Positions 32,701 through 40,978 of a DNA stretch of 55,597 nucleotides are shown here, piece by piece; positions within the stretch are counted from its first letter, which is position 1; each line of letters opens with the position of its first letter. The position numbers and the translations under genes are program-made. The DNA comes from Sphaerochaetaceae bacterium. Lineage in GTDB: Bacteria > Spirochaetota > Spirochaetia > Sphaerochaetales > Sphaerochaetaceae. Where the stretch lies: positions 1 through 55,597 of the forward strand of contig JAQQAR010000056.1 in the NCBI GenBank assembly GCA_028532765.1, read 5' to 3'. Under the pieces are notes generated by a model. It was not told the origin of the DNA, did no database searches, and saw only the letters and a list, made by a program, of their open reading frames with translations.

Positions 32701-33692
32701 GCCTTCCTCCTCTGCTCAAGGCGCTTCTCAATCTCTGGGAGTACCTGAAACAGGTCCCCGATGATGGCGAAATCAGCAATACCAAGGATATTGGCTTGCT
32801 CATCACTGTTGATTGCCACAATACACTTGGCTGTCTTGATACCTGCGAGGTGTTGGATGGCCCCAGAGATACCTGCAGCGAGATAGAGACGGGGAGAGAT
32901 GGTCTTGCCTGAAAGACCAACCTGATGAGGATAGGAAGCCCAACCTCGGTCCACTGCGTCCCGGCTCGCACCTACTTCTGCACCAAACGCCTTGGCCAGA
33001 CGCTCGATCAGGGCAAAGTTATCCCGTTTCTTAAGCCCCTTTCCCCCGGAGATGACGATGTCTGCTTCTTCGATGGATCCACTCTGACCTTCGAGAGCCC
33101 TTAGTCCCAATACCTCGACAGAGGGCTTTTCACGCTTGGGAGGTACAGCTACCTCTTCCACCACGAAAGGACGGTCACTCCTTGCTTCAAGCGGCTTGGT
33201 AGAACGTGGTCTAACGGTGGCCATCTGCGGCCGATGGTTCGGGGTCTTAATCGTTGCCATGATGTTGCCACCTATTGCTGGGCGGGTCTGCAAGAGATTC
33301 CCCGTTCCTTCCTCGATAGCCAGCTCGGTGCAATCGGCAGTCAACCCTGCATGAGCCTTGACTGCCACATAGGGCATCAAGGTTCTTCCAGAGGTGGTTG
33401 CTGCTGCAATGATGATCTGCGGCTCCTTCTCAGCAATAAGACGGAGAAGTTGCTCAGCATATCGTTCACAGACAAACGAAGAGAGCGAAGGATCATCGGC
33501 AAGGTAGATGATATCTGCTCCCTGAACGGAGAGACGCCTCAGGTCATCTGCGTTGACATTGCTACCGATGACTACCGTTCCTAGTCTTACTTTGAGTGTG
33601 TCAGCAAGTGACCTCCCACGTGCCAACAGCTCATATGAAACATCCTTTACCCTACCCTGATGGCATTCGCTTATTGTCCAAACTTCATGCAT
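32697..33692 (-). CDS. etfA: Electron transfer flavoprotein alpha subunit
   Basis: 331 residues, without an N-terminal ferredoxin domain. It has an ETF-fold N-domain and the conserved C-terminal FAD domain (~205-325) with ADIVISGGKGLK, GASRDAVDRGW, QVGLSGKTISPRLYLAAGISGA and NSDEQANI. It heterodimerises with EtfB and channels electrons to or from the FAD dehydrogenase encoded next. AGGAGG lies before the ATG, inside the end of etfB (eight-base overlap). Confidence 0.95.
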   Translation of the reverse strand: MHEVWTISECHQGRVKDVSYELLARGRSLADTLKVRLGTVVIGSNVNADDLRRLSVQGADIIYLADDPSLSSFVCERYAEQLLRLIAEKEPQIIIAAATTSGRTLMPYVAVKAHAGLTADCTELAIEEGTGNLLQTRPAIGGNIMATIKTPNHRPQMATVRPRSTKPLEARSDRPFVVEEVAVPPKREKPSVEVLGLRALEGQSGSIEEADIVISGGKGLKKRDNFALIERLAKAFGAEVGASRDAVDRGWASYPHQVGLSGKTISPRLYLAAGISGAIQHLAGIKTAKCIVAINSDEQANILGIADFAIIGDLFQVLPEIEKRLEQRRKA

Positions 33693-34497
33693 TGCGTCCT
33701 CCTAACAGATCACGTTCCTCAAGGAAGGTGAAGAGTTTCTCGACTGCCTCATGAAGCGAAGCATCATCCTCTACCTTCACCATGCTGCATTGCCTGCTTA
33801 CTTTGGGAGTCTCAATTTTTACCACCCGGGTGGGAGATCCCTTCAGCCCCAAGAACGCTGGATCTGTATCCAGATCGGAGGCACTCCAGGTGGTAATCTC
33901 TGTGGCCATTGCACGTTTCTTACCTCGAAGGGTAGGAAGACGAGGCTCGGCAATCTCCTTGACGACGGTAAGAAGAACTGGAAGAGGAGCCTGGACACGT
34001 TGGTATCCTTCCTCGATCAAACGCTCGGCTATCAGGTTCTTTGAATCAATCTCCTCTACTGATGCAACATAGGAGAGCACCGGCAGGTCCAACCATGAAG
34101 CCACTGCCGGTCCAACCTGGGCAGTATCACCATCGGTTGCCCGCTCCCCGGTAATGACCAGATCAGGAAGGCCAACTTTCTCTATGGCTTTTGCCAGTAC
34201 ATAGCTGGTTGCCCAGGTATCTGAGCCTGCAAAGGCTCGGTCATTCAGGTGATAGACATCATCTGCTCCCATGGCGATGGCCTCCTTGAGTACTTTAACA
34301 GCACTCGCCGGTCCCATGGTGATGACAGTCACTCGTCCACCGCTATGGTCTTTGATTCGTAACGCCGTTTCCAAGGCATACACATCCAATGGATTCAGGA
34401 TGGCAGCAGAACCGCTACGGATCATGGTACCGGTCTCCTTGTCCATCTGGACATCACTGGTTTGTGGGACCTGCTTGATTAGAACTATACTATGCAT
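33685..34497 (-). CDS. etfB: Electron transfer flavoprotein beta subunit
   Basis: 270 residues. It contains the beta-subunit signature and the segment GERATDGDTAQVGP (~112-125), which in my recollection is characteristic of NAD-binding, bifurcating ETFs rather than of mitochondrial-type ETFs. It is the first gene of the etfB-etfA-glcD-tetR operon, behind GAGGGGG and a strong promoter. With EtfA it would carry out the flavin-based bifurcation step of lactate oxidation. Confidence 0.94.
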   Translation of the reverse strand: MHSIVLIKQVPQTSDVQMDKETGTMIRSGSAAILNPLDVYALETALRIKDHSGGRVTVITMGPASAVKVLKEAIAMGADDVYHLNDRAFAGSDTWATSYVLAKAIEKVGLPDLVITGERATDGDTAQVGPAVASWLDLPVLSYVASVEEIDSKNLIAERLIEEGYQRVQAPLPVLLTVVKEIAEPRLPTLRGKKRAMATEITTWSASDLDTDPAFLGLKGSPTRVVKIETPKVSRQCSMVKVEDDASLHEAVEKLFTFLEERDLLGGRNA

Positions 34498-34519
34498 GAA
34501 AATCCCCCTCTTTTTCTCT

Positions 34520-34579
34520 ATCCTAAAAGGGGTTTTGTGCTAGGTCAACAATTTTTTTGACCGCGGTCAATTTTTGACT
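34520..34579 (-). promoter_or_regulatory. etfB promoter with four-half-site GGTCAA operator array
   Basis: On the minus strand TTGACC (complement of 34543-34548), a 17-base spacer and TAGGAT (complement of 34520-34525) form the promoter. The -35 is itself the first of four alternating half-sites: GGTCAA 34543-34548, TTGACC 34557-34562, GGTCAA 34565-34570 and TTGACT 34574-34579. The middle pair makes the perfect 14-base palindrome TTGACCGCGGTCAA (34557-34570). It is the probable operator of the operon's TetR regulator. Confidence 0.7.
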
Positions 34580-34921
34580 GTTTTTCCTTTCCTTATCTTT
34601 AATAGAGGCATAACTCATGACAGCCAGTTTTTCTCCACTCCATCGGATTTTCGCGTAGTATTGAAAAATATCAACTATCCAGACAGCAAAGACACCGCGC
34701 AAGACACCGCGCAAGACACCGCGCAAGATATTCGTTTGCATATGTTGCTAGAGTTTTGCTCTACCCCAAGAACAAGGGAAGAGATGCAAGGTTATATTGG
34801 CATAGAACATCGGGAACATTTTCGAAAGACGTTCCTCACACCGTTACTCGCATCTGGAAAACTCCGGATGACCATACCAGACAAGCCTACCAGCAGGTAT
34901 CAGAAGTACGTTACCGTATGA
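34574..34921 (+). pseudogene. Remnant of an AlbA/Fic-type ATP-binding regulator, C-terminal module only
   Basis: About 115 codons are open, but there is no credible start codon with a ribosome-binding site. The visible protein consists of FRVVLKNINYP, three DTAQ repeats and the C-terminal winged-helix module (TREEMQGYIGIEHREHFRKTF ... MTIPDKPTSRYQKY). That module normally ends much larger ATP-binding/AlbA_2 or Fic-related proteins, so the N-terminal several hundred residues are missing. The remnant abuts the etf regulatory array, suggesting a deletion or insertion junction near 34.58-34.65 kb. An alternative is a small standalone HTH protein. Confidence 0.65.
34691..34726 (+). repeat. Three perfect 12-bp tandem repeats encoding DTAQ
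   Basis: GACACCGCGCAA occurs three times head-to-tail (34691-34702, 34703-34714, 34715-34726), preceded by a degenerate copy, within the linker of the remnant regulator. Twelve bases keep the frame, so copy-number change would alter linker length only. Confidence 0.95.
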
Positions 34922-34942
34922 TGATTTTCCACTGAAGACGCT

Positions 34943-36214
34943 CTACATTCCTGAGAGCATATCCAGAGCTAGGTCAAATAGGCCCAGCTCGTAGTAGAGA
35001 TCTAGCACGGTATAGCGGTTTCGGATCATCTGAGCACCAGTTACTGCATGGCGGAGCCCTTCCAGATTACTTGCAATATCAGCAGGAGAAATCGGACAGC
35101 CAACTTCCTTCATTGCTTCTTTCAGTTCCTGATACGGAGGTAGTTGCTCCTCCATTCTCACAATTAGGGCAGGAAGCAGAGAGATAAGCTTCTCCCTTCT
35201 AGTTAGCAGCGCATCCCCATCAAGGAATTTCTCTTTTGCGATGGCCAAGGTCTGTTTCCTTACGCTTTCATCGGGGAAGAATGCTGCAATCGATTGCTCG
35301 CGCTCCTCCCAACTCTCTGCCCCACTGAGCGGGATATCAGCAAGATCCAACTGCTTGAGTTGCTCATAGAGGTAGGTAATGGTCAGGGTACCGATGGAGA
35401 CCTTGAATCCATGGCTTACTGGAAGCCCATCCTTGCTCAAGTGTTCCATCTCCCAGATATGGCTGATCAAGTGCTCAGCACCACTGGCAGGGCGTGAGTC
35501 GTGCATCACCTGCATCGCAAACCCACTTGCTGAGAGCGCATCAAAGAGGAGTCCAATGGACGACCCCCTTCTCTGGGCTATCCCTGCATGCTGGGTGTAT
35601 ACTTTTCTCAGCGGAATCTGGACCATGTCCCATACATCACGGCGGATTGGGTGAACCCCGACCAGATCGGCGAGGATCCAGTCCATTCCGGCAGTGTACT
35701 TGGCCATGCAATCACCAAAACCACTTGCGATCATGTCCATGGGAGCTTCGCGGAGCACTTTGGTGTCAGCAAGAACCACCATCGGGGCAGCACAAGGAAG
35801 CGTCTGCTTGAAGCCACCGATAGAGACAGCAGCACCGTAGGAGGTATAGCCATCAACAGAAGGTGCGGTTGCAACAACCATATAGGGACGGTCCAGCTCA
35901 GCACTTGCACGCTTGGTAATATCGTTGAGCGTACCTGAGCCCAAGACCACTGCAATACTGTTGTCCATCTCCAGACTCAGTCTAACTTGTGCAATTGCAT
36001 GCTCATCAGCATAAGGCTGCGGCTCAGAAGGGAAAATGAACTGTCTGACCTGGATATCAGCCTTCTCAAGCGATCTGGAAACAGGAAACCCTCCTACCTT
36101 GAGTGTTATGCCATCGGCAACCAACAACGCAGGGGTATGGCCGAATGCTTCCACAAAGACTGATCCAACCCGTTCAAGAGCCCCTTCCTCAACTACCGAA
36201 ATCTTTGTATCCAT
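34943..36214 (-). CDS. sn-glycerol-1-phosphate dehydrogenase family (AraM/EgsA-like)
   Basis: 423 residues, iron-containing-alcohol-dehydrogenase superfamily. It shows LGSGTLNDITKRAS (~95; NAD-binding GSGTLND), ATAPSVDGYTS (~120), and metal ligands in SGFGDCMAKYT (Asp ~165), HDSRPASGAEHLISH (His ~245) and LPVSHGFKVSIGT (His ~265). The family reduces dihydroxyacetone phosphate to glycerol-1-phosphate; bacterial AraM is Ni-dependent. GGGGAGG precedes the ATG at 36214; upstream in-frame codons are not supported. It diverges from an SGNH hydrolase gene. The physiological role in a spirochaete is unclear. Confidence 0.9.
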   Translation of the reverse strand: MDTKISVVEEGALERVGSVFVEAFGHTPALLVADGITLKVGGFPVSRSLEKADIQVRQFIFPSEPQPYADEHAIAQVRLSLEMDNSIAVVLGSGTLNDITKRASAELDRPYMVVATAPSVDGYTSYGAAVSIGGFKQTLPCAAPMVVLADTKVLREAPMDMIASGFGDCMAKYTAGMDWILADLVGVHPIRRDVWDMVQIPLRKVYTQHAGIAQRRGSSIGLLFDALSASGFAMQVMHDSRPASGAEHLISHIWEMEHLSKDGLPVSHGFKVSIGTLTITYLYEQLKQLDLADIPLSGAESWEEREQSIAAFFPDESVRKQTLAIAKEKFLDGDALLTRREKLISLLPALIVRMEEQLPPYQELKEAMKEVGCPISPADIASNLEGLRHAVTGAQMIRNRYTVLDLYYELGLFDLALDMLSGM

Positions 36215-36246
36215 GCAAGCCTCCCCGCCCAGCATACCACAGACTC

Positions 36247-36275
36247 TTGTAGCGGGAAAAGCTGTAGGATACACT
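36247..36275 (+). promoter_or_regulatory. Promoter of the SGNH hydrolase gene, leaderless geometry
   Basis: TTGTAG (36247-36252), a 17-base spacer and TACACT (36270-36275), then exactly six bases to the ATG at 36282. No Shine-Dalgarno is present. Confidence 0.5.
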
Positions 36276-36281
36276 ACCGGC

Positions 36282-36923
36282 ATGAAGACACAGACCTTTT
36301 CCATCCTTGCCGATTCCATCTCCACCTTTGCAGGTTTTGTCCCTGAGGAGAATGAACTCTTCTACCCCCGAGAGGGAGTGGATGTATCAGAGGTGCAACA
36401 TACCTGGTGGTATATTCTGCAACAGCGTACGGGACTTAAGCTCCTCATGAATGAGTCCTACTCTGGGAGCAGGATAAGCAGGACAGGAGTCCGTCCCCGC
36501 TCCTCTTCCTTCTTGGACGAGAAAAGACAACAGCGACTGGTCGGTGATATCATCATCGTATTCGGGGGAACCAACGATTGGGGACAGGTGGAAGAACCTA
36601 CCACCATCGAGGTCTTCCAGGAAGCGTATAAGACATTGGTACGTGATATGCTTAGAAATCATTCATCAAGTGGACTGTACTTCTGCACCCCACTGCAGAG
36701 AACTGACAGGGCCCTTGATGAAGAGAACATCCATCACTGGAGTCAGCTAGACTTGGCTAGAAGTATAAGGGAGATTGTTGCGGGGCATGAGGGAGCCAAC
36801 CTCATAGACCTTGCCAGATACCCCATCAAGGCCGGTGACGGACTCCTTTCTGATGGGCTACACCCCACCAGAAAGGGCATGGAAGTACTTGCCACCCTGA
36901 TGCAGAGAGGACTGGGGCTTTAG
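36282..36923 (+). CDS. SGNH/GDSL-family hydrolase
   Basis: 213 residues with the SGNH blocks: block I ILADSISTF (nucleophile Ser ~12), block III GGTND (~87-91) and block V SDGLHPT (Asp ~190, His ~193). It is a cytoplasmic esterase or acylhydrolase, perhaps a sugar acetylesterase. The ATG at 36282 lacks a ribosome-binding site but sits six bases after a -10 box. The 3' end overlaps the convergent HAD gene by a few bases. Confidence 0.88.
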   Translation: MKTQTFSILADSISTFAGFVPEENELFYPREGVDVSEVQHTWWYILQQRTGLKLLMNESYSGSRISRTGVRPRSSSFLDEKRQQRLVGDIIIVFGGTNDWGQVEEPTTIEVFQEAYKTLVRDMLRNHSSSGLYFCTPLQRTDRALDEENIHHWSQLDLARSIREIVAGHEGANLIDLARYPIKAGDGLLSDGLHPTRKGMEVLATLMQRGLGL

Positions 36924-37765
36924 ATCCCGGCGAGGCATTTCATCCCTCGCTGGTACTCAGTGAGGGCATTTTCCGCCTGCATCTGGGTGAGGATGGTCTT
37001 CACCAAGGAGAAGAGTTCACCCTCAGGGGTGTAGTCGGCCTCAGTGAAGAAGTTGATACGGTCCTCCTTCATCAACCGATAGCTAATCGCTTCCTTACCC
37101 TGTGCATAGACAGCAATGCTTTTTCCACCATTCTGCTTAACGAGCTTCATGCAGGGGACATCGGTCAGCCCATCTCCGATATACACCATATTCCTGAAAG
37201 GTACACTACGCTCACCCTCGGCGGTGTAGGCATTCAACGCCTGGTCCTCATGCACATCAAGCACCCCTTTATTGATCCTAAACAAGAACTGTGTCTTGGC
37301 TGTATAGTTAACCGATAATTTCGGCCATGTAGCCACCCCGTTCTCATCGTAGAAGTACTCACATGCATAAATACGTTTGAATCGATCCCCGATAGCTGAT
37401 CCTTCGATGATCTCCCTGAGTCCTGAGGAGATAATGAAGTGCTGTACATCCAAACCCATCAATGAGCCGAGCTTGTTCACCTCATCGAACCACGAGAGTA
37501 CACCTGGAAAGAATTCAAGGCTTCCTCCCAGTGAAACAAAATCGCTTCTTCTAATCGACTGCTCATGACGTCTGGACTCATCAAGCATAAGCTTCATATA
37601 TGCAAGAATGCGGTCCATACCCTGTTCTCCAGCAAGTTTGTCGGCCTTCTTCCAAAATGTTTCGGCAGACATCCCAAGCTTGGGAATAAATGTATACTCC
37701 TGCATATCCTTGGTACTCAGGGTCTTGTCAAAATCATACATGAAGGCAATGGTTGGTTTCTGCAT
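36920..37765 (-). CDS. HAD-superfamily phosphatase (HAD-IB-like)
   Basis: 281 residues. Motif I DFDKTLS (~11-17; nucleophile Asp), motif II in IISSGL (~112), and motif III/IV YIGDGLTDVPCM (~205-216) are present. A phosphomonoesterase on a small metabolite is the expected activity; resemblance to phosphoserine-phosphatase-type enzymes is general only. The ATG has no ribosome-binding site and is preceded by an extended -10 at the leaderless distance. Confidence 0.88.
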   Translation of the reverse strand: MQKPTIAFMYDFDKTLSTKDMQEYTFIPKLGMSAETFWKKADKLAGEQGMDRILAYMKLMLDESRRHEQSIRRSDFVSLGGSLEFFPGVLSWFDEVNKLGSLMGLDVQHFIISSGLREIIEGSAIGDRFKRIYACEYFYDENGVATWPKLSVNYTAKTQFLFRINKGVLDVHEDQALNAYTAEGERSVPFRNMVYIGDGLTDVPCMKLVKQNGGKSIAVYAQGKEAISYRLMKEDRINFFTEADYTPEGELFSLVKTILTQMQAENALTEYQRGMKCLAGI

Positions 37766-37771
37766 ACCATG

Positions 37772-37780
37772 AGTATATCA
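37772..37780 (-). promoter_or_regulatory. Extended -10 promoter of the HAD gene
   Basis: On the minus strand TGA-TATACT (an extended -10) ends six bases before the ATG at 37765; no clear -35 is present. The geometry predicts a leaderless mRNA. Confidence 0.45.
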
Positions 37781-37862
37781 CGAACCTGGTGAATCAGTTT
37801 GTTCAGATTATCATTAGAGACAGTGATTTCCATTCAAATGTTCTTGCAACGCAAACAACAAA

Positions 37863-37890
37863 TTGAACCAGAGCAAAGACTCTGGTTCAA
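37863..37890 (-). terminator. Rho-independent terminator of the TRAP operon
   Basis: TTGAACCAGAG (37863-37873) and CTCTGGTTCAA (37880-37890) form an 11-bp perfect stem with a 6-base loop, 22 bases after the dctM stop. On the minus strand it is followed by TTTGTTGTTTG. Confidence 0.85.
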
Positions 37891-37912
37891 AGGAAGGGAT
37901 TATCGTATCTCT

Positions 37913-39229
37913 CTACATATTTGTCGGGGTATACCCTGCAAAAATCTTCGGTAGGATGAGACTGATCTCAGGAATGAACGACACCAGTAGCAGTGCAATA
38001 ACCATACAGAGATAGAATGGAAGCGTCGCTTTTACCACCTTCTCCATGGAGACCTTACCAACGGCTGATCCTATGAACAGGACAGCTCCAACCGGTGGGG
38101 TCAAGAGGCCGATACCACAGTTGAGTACCACCATGATTCCGAACTGAATGGGATCCAGCCCTGCAACTCCAGTAGCGATAGGAAGCAGAATCGGTGTTGC
38201 AATAAGAATGATCGGCGCCATATCCATGATCGCCCCAAGGACCAAGAGAATTGCATTCAACAGCAGGATAATGAGAATCCTGTTATTGGTAAGGCTGGTA
38301 ATCGCCTCAGCTGCAAGACGCGGAACATTGAGTGTAGTGAGGATGTAGCCAAAGACAGATGATGTAGCAATAAGGATAAGCACGATAGCTAGGGTACCTA
38401 CACAATCGTCGAGGACCTTCCAAACACCCTTCCAATTCAAGCCTTTATAGATAAAGACCGAGACAATCAGGGAATAAATAACCGCAATTGCTGCAGATTC
38501 TGTAGCAGTGAAAAAACCTGCAACAACGCCAACGACAACAATAACAACCGCTGCCAAGGCCCAAATGGATTTACCAAATTGAATAATGAAGTTCTTGAGA
38601 TTAAATTTCTCTCCCTTGGGATATCCACGCTTCACGGAGAATATATAGGAGCCAATCATCAAGGTAATGGCAAGCAAGGCACCAGTAAGGTATCCGGCAA
38701 GGAAGAGACTTCCAACTGAGATACCACCTGCAGTGGTGGCGTAGATGACCATGTTATGACTGGGAGGAACAAGCAGTCCTTCACAGGAACTGGTAACCGT
38801 AACAGCGGTGGAGAAGTCAGCATCATAGCCTTCATCGACCATCATGGGAATCAGGATGGAACCAAGGGATGCAGTATCGGCGGCGGCTGACCCGGAGATT
38901 CCTCCAAAAAAGTAGGATGCTACGATGTTAACCTGCGCCAAGCCTCCCCTCATCCAACCTACACAGGCATTGGCAAGGGCAATGAGCTTTTGGGAAATAC
39001 CCCCTGAGCCCATCAACACTCCCATCGTAATAAAGAAAGGAACCGCCATCAGGGAGAACGAACTGATGCCTTTGACCATAAGACGGCTGATATCATTAAG
39101 ACTGGAACCTTGGTAGAGCATGGTAAAAACAGAAGAAAGCCCAACCGCATATGCGATAGGAAAACGAAGGAAGATCATAAGAAAGAAGCTTCCCAGGAGT
39201 ATCGTAATTGCAATACTGTTAGCGTCCAT
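37913..39229 (-). CDS. dctM: TRAP transporter large permease
   Basis: 438 residues, about 12 hydrophobic segments. It shows the DctM signatures GISGSAAADTASLGSILIPMMVDEGY (~90) and VPPSHNMVIYATTAGG (~145), and the C-terminal GLLTPPVGAVLF (~375). It imports an organic acid or sugar acid in symport with sodium or protons, together with DctQ and DctP. Its ATG shares one base with the dctQ stop (TAATG), so the subunits are coupled. Confidence 0.95.
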   Translation of the reverse strand: MDANSIAITILLGSFFLMIFLRFPIAYAVGLSSVFTMLYQGSSLNDISRLMVKGISSFSLMAVPFFITMGVLMGSGGISQKLIALANACVGWMRGGLAQVNIVASYFFGGISGSAAADTASLGSILIPMMVDEGYDADFSTAVTVTSSCEGLLVPPSHNMVIYATTAGGISVGSLFLAGYLTGALLAITLMIGSYIFSVKRGYPKGEKFNLKNFIIQFGKSIWALAAVVIVVVGVVAGFFTATESAAIAVIYSLIVSVFIYKGLNWKGVWKVLDDCVGTLAIVLILIATSSVFGYILTTLNVPRLAAEAITSLTNNRILIILLLNAILLVLGAIMDMAPIILIATPILLPIATGVAGLDPIQFGIMVVLNCGIGLLTPPVGAVLFIGSAVGKVSMEKVVKATLPFYLCMVIALLLVSFIPEISLILPKIFAGYTPTNM

Positions 39230-39768
39230 TATGCCTTCTCCTCTTCCTTCACATAGAAGGACTTTACATGGTTATAGATGGCCTCAATCTCGAAAATGAT
39301 CATGGCAAGGCCAGCAAGTGGTACTGGAAAATACATCCAGAAACGACTGAGCCATGGTAGAGAGACATAAAAACCCCTACTTCCAATGGTGATAGCATAT
39401 CTCCACCCAACATACAGCATTACCAACCCGAGGCAAAAAACCGCGATATCACTGAGGATATCGAGGAACTTAATCATACGTTTAGGGAGATATTTGTCAA
39501 AAGCCTTCATCCTGATATGGGTACCCCTGCGAATGGCAAGGGCCGCCGATAGAACGGCCATATAGGCCATGCAGGTCAAGACCACCTCTTCCGTCCAAGA
39601 AGGATCCTTCAGGAACGGTATGTATTCATTGAGCATACGCCCGGCTACTGCATAACTGGTGATCAGGATATCGACAATGAGCAAGACTTTGCAAATTATC
39701 AATACCACTTTGTCGGTCCAGTCATACGCCATCTTGATTTTATCCATTGTCGCAAAGAACTTTGGCAT
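39229..39768 (-). CDS. dctQ: TRAP transporter small permease
   Basis: 179 residues with four hydrophobic segments and the DctQ motif RRGTHIRM (~82-89) after the second. It bridges the binding protein and the large permease. GGAGATGAAAC precedes the ATG. It is separated from dctP by a 10-bp stem-loop. Confidence 0.93.
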   Translation of the reverse strand: MPKFFATMDKIKMAYDWTDKVVLIICKVLLIVDILITSYAVAGRMLNEYIPFLKDPSWTEEVVLTCMAYMAVLSAALAIRRGTHIRMKAFDKYLPKRMIKFLDILSDIAVFCLGLVMLYVGWRYAITIGSRGFYVSLPWLSRFWMYFPVPLAGLAMIIFEIEAIYNHVKSFYVKEEEKA

Positions 39769-39792
39769 GTTTCATCTCCTGAGACTTGAAAA

Positions 39793-39818
39793 GGTGGGAT
39801 TGGCTATGCAATCCCACC
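39793..39818 (-). terminator. Intercistronic stem-loop between dctP and dctQ
   Basis: GGTGGGATTG (39793-39802) and CAATCCCACC (39809-39818) form a perfect 10-bp stem with a 6-base loop, followed on the minus strand by TTTTCAAG. It is probably an attenuator that keeps binding-protein mRNA in excess of permease mRNA. Confidence 0.75.
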
Positions 39819-39836
39819 AATATCTGACTAAAAACC

Positions 39837-40850
39837 TTATTTCATATCCTTGATTTTCTGATACAACGCTGCCTGGCTCTTGGTATTCTCTTCGATTACC
39901 GCCTTGGTAGCATTTGCCCATGGGGCCTTGTCTGCAACATCAACCACATTCACGCCCTCAGCCTTGAGCTCTGCAAGAACTTCGTTCTCTGCATTCTCGC
40001 TGATCTCAGCATTGTAGGCCTGTGCAAGCTTGCCAGCTTCCATGATGGCTTCTCTCTGTCTCTCGGAAAGCTTGTTCCAAGCGGTATCGGTAATAACTAC
40101 CTGAATAGCGCCGAGGGTGTGCCCATTGAGAATCAGATTGGGAGCAACTTCTTGGAAGGCATTGGCCTTGTAGTTGGCAATCGGCTGTTCAGCGCCGTCG
40201 ACAACACCGGTCTGAAGAGCAGAGTACAGCTCACCAAAAGAGACAACCGTTGGAGAAGCTCCAAGGCCTCTAACCATGCCGGTCATAACCGGGTCATTGG
40301 ATACGCGAAGCTTCATGCCTGCAAGATCCTTCATGCTACCAATGTGCTTTGCAGCAAAGAAGTGTCTGAATCCTTCCTCACCATAGAACACACCACGAAT
40401 TGGTAGACCAATTTCCTGGGGCTCATTCAGGAACTCGGGAGCAAGATCAGAATTGGCAAATGCCCAAAAGTGTGCTCTATTCTCAAAGGTGAACGGAATG
40501 GAGAGAAGTTTTGACTTCTCAGCACCATAACTGGTAAGTGCAAAAGCAGAGATTCTTGACATATCGATTGATGTACCACCACCAAGAATGGAGTCAAGAA
40601 CATCATTCTCGGAACCAAGAACGCCAGAAGCCTGAATATCAATGGTTACTGTACCATCGGAAAGCTTCTCAACCTGTTCCTTGAAATAGACGCCAGTCTT
40701 TCCAACGATGGAATCAAGCGGGTTAACCTCAGCATAGACAAGCTTCACATTTTTTTCACCACCAGCTTCAGCTGCTTCTTTTTCACCAGCAGCAAAGAGC
40801 AGGGTAGAACTGAGCAACAGCGCCAAAAGAACAATCAATACTCGTTTCAT
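39837..40850 (-). CDS. dctP: TRAP transporter substrate-binding protein
   Basis: 337 residues. The signal peptide (MKRVLIVLLALLLSSTLLFA) has cleavage before AGEKEAA. The mature part has DctP landmarks: GVLGSENDVLDSILGG (~70), the substrate-carboxylate Arg in MKLRVSNDP (~175), and GVVDGAEQPIANYKANAF (~215-232). AGGAGG precedes the ATG. A 128-base region upstream separates it from the two-component operon that probably controls it. Confidence 0.94.
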   Translation of the reverse strand: MKRVLIVLLALLLSSTLLFAAGEKEAAEAGGEKNVKLVYAEVNPLDSIVGKTGVYFKEQVEKLSDGTVTIDIQASGVLGSENDVLDSILGGGTSIDMSRISAFALTSYGAEKSKLLSIPFTFENRAHFWAFANSDLAPEFLNEPQEIGLPIRGVFYGEEGFRHFFAAKHIGSMKDLAGMKLRVSNDPVMTGMVRGLGASPTVVSFGELYSALQTGVVDGAEQPIANYKANAFQEVAPNLILNGHTLGAIQVVITDTAWNKLSERQREAIMEAGKLAQAYNAEISENAENEVLAELKAEGVNVVDVADKAPWANATKAVIEENTKSQAALYQKIKDMK

Positions 40851-40978
40851 AATCGCCTCCTAAAGTAATTCGACCCAGAATGTCTAGGTTTCATCAAAAA
40901 TGTAAAAGAGGAATTCTGCCAGCGCAAGATGCAGCCAAAGATAATGCAATGAATCAAAAAAATTGAAAAAACAAATGC

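Noticed and set aside
34617-34658. A 13-codon ORF (ATGACAGCC...TAG) after a GAGG sequence, considered as a leader peptide.
   Set aside because: It is out of frame with the remnant regulator, has no repeated codons or attenuator hairpin, and is best explained as chance.
40923-40937. A sigma-54-like TGGC/TTGC pair upstream of dctP on the minus strand.
   Set aside because: The GG-GC spacing is one base shorter than required, and the adjacent response regulator has no sigma-54 interaction domain.
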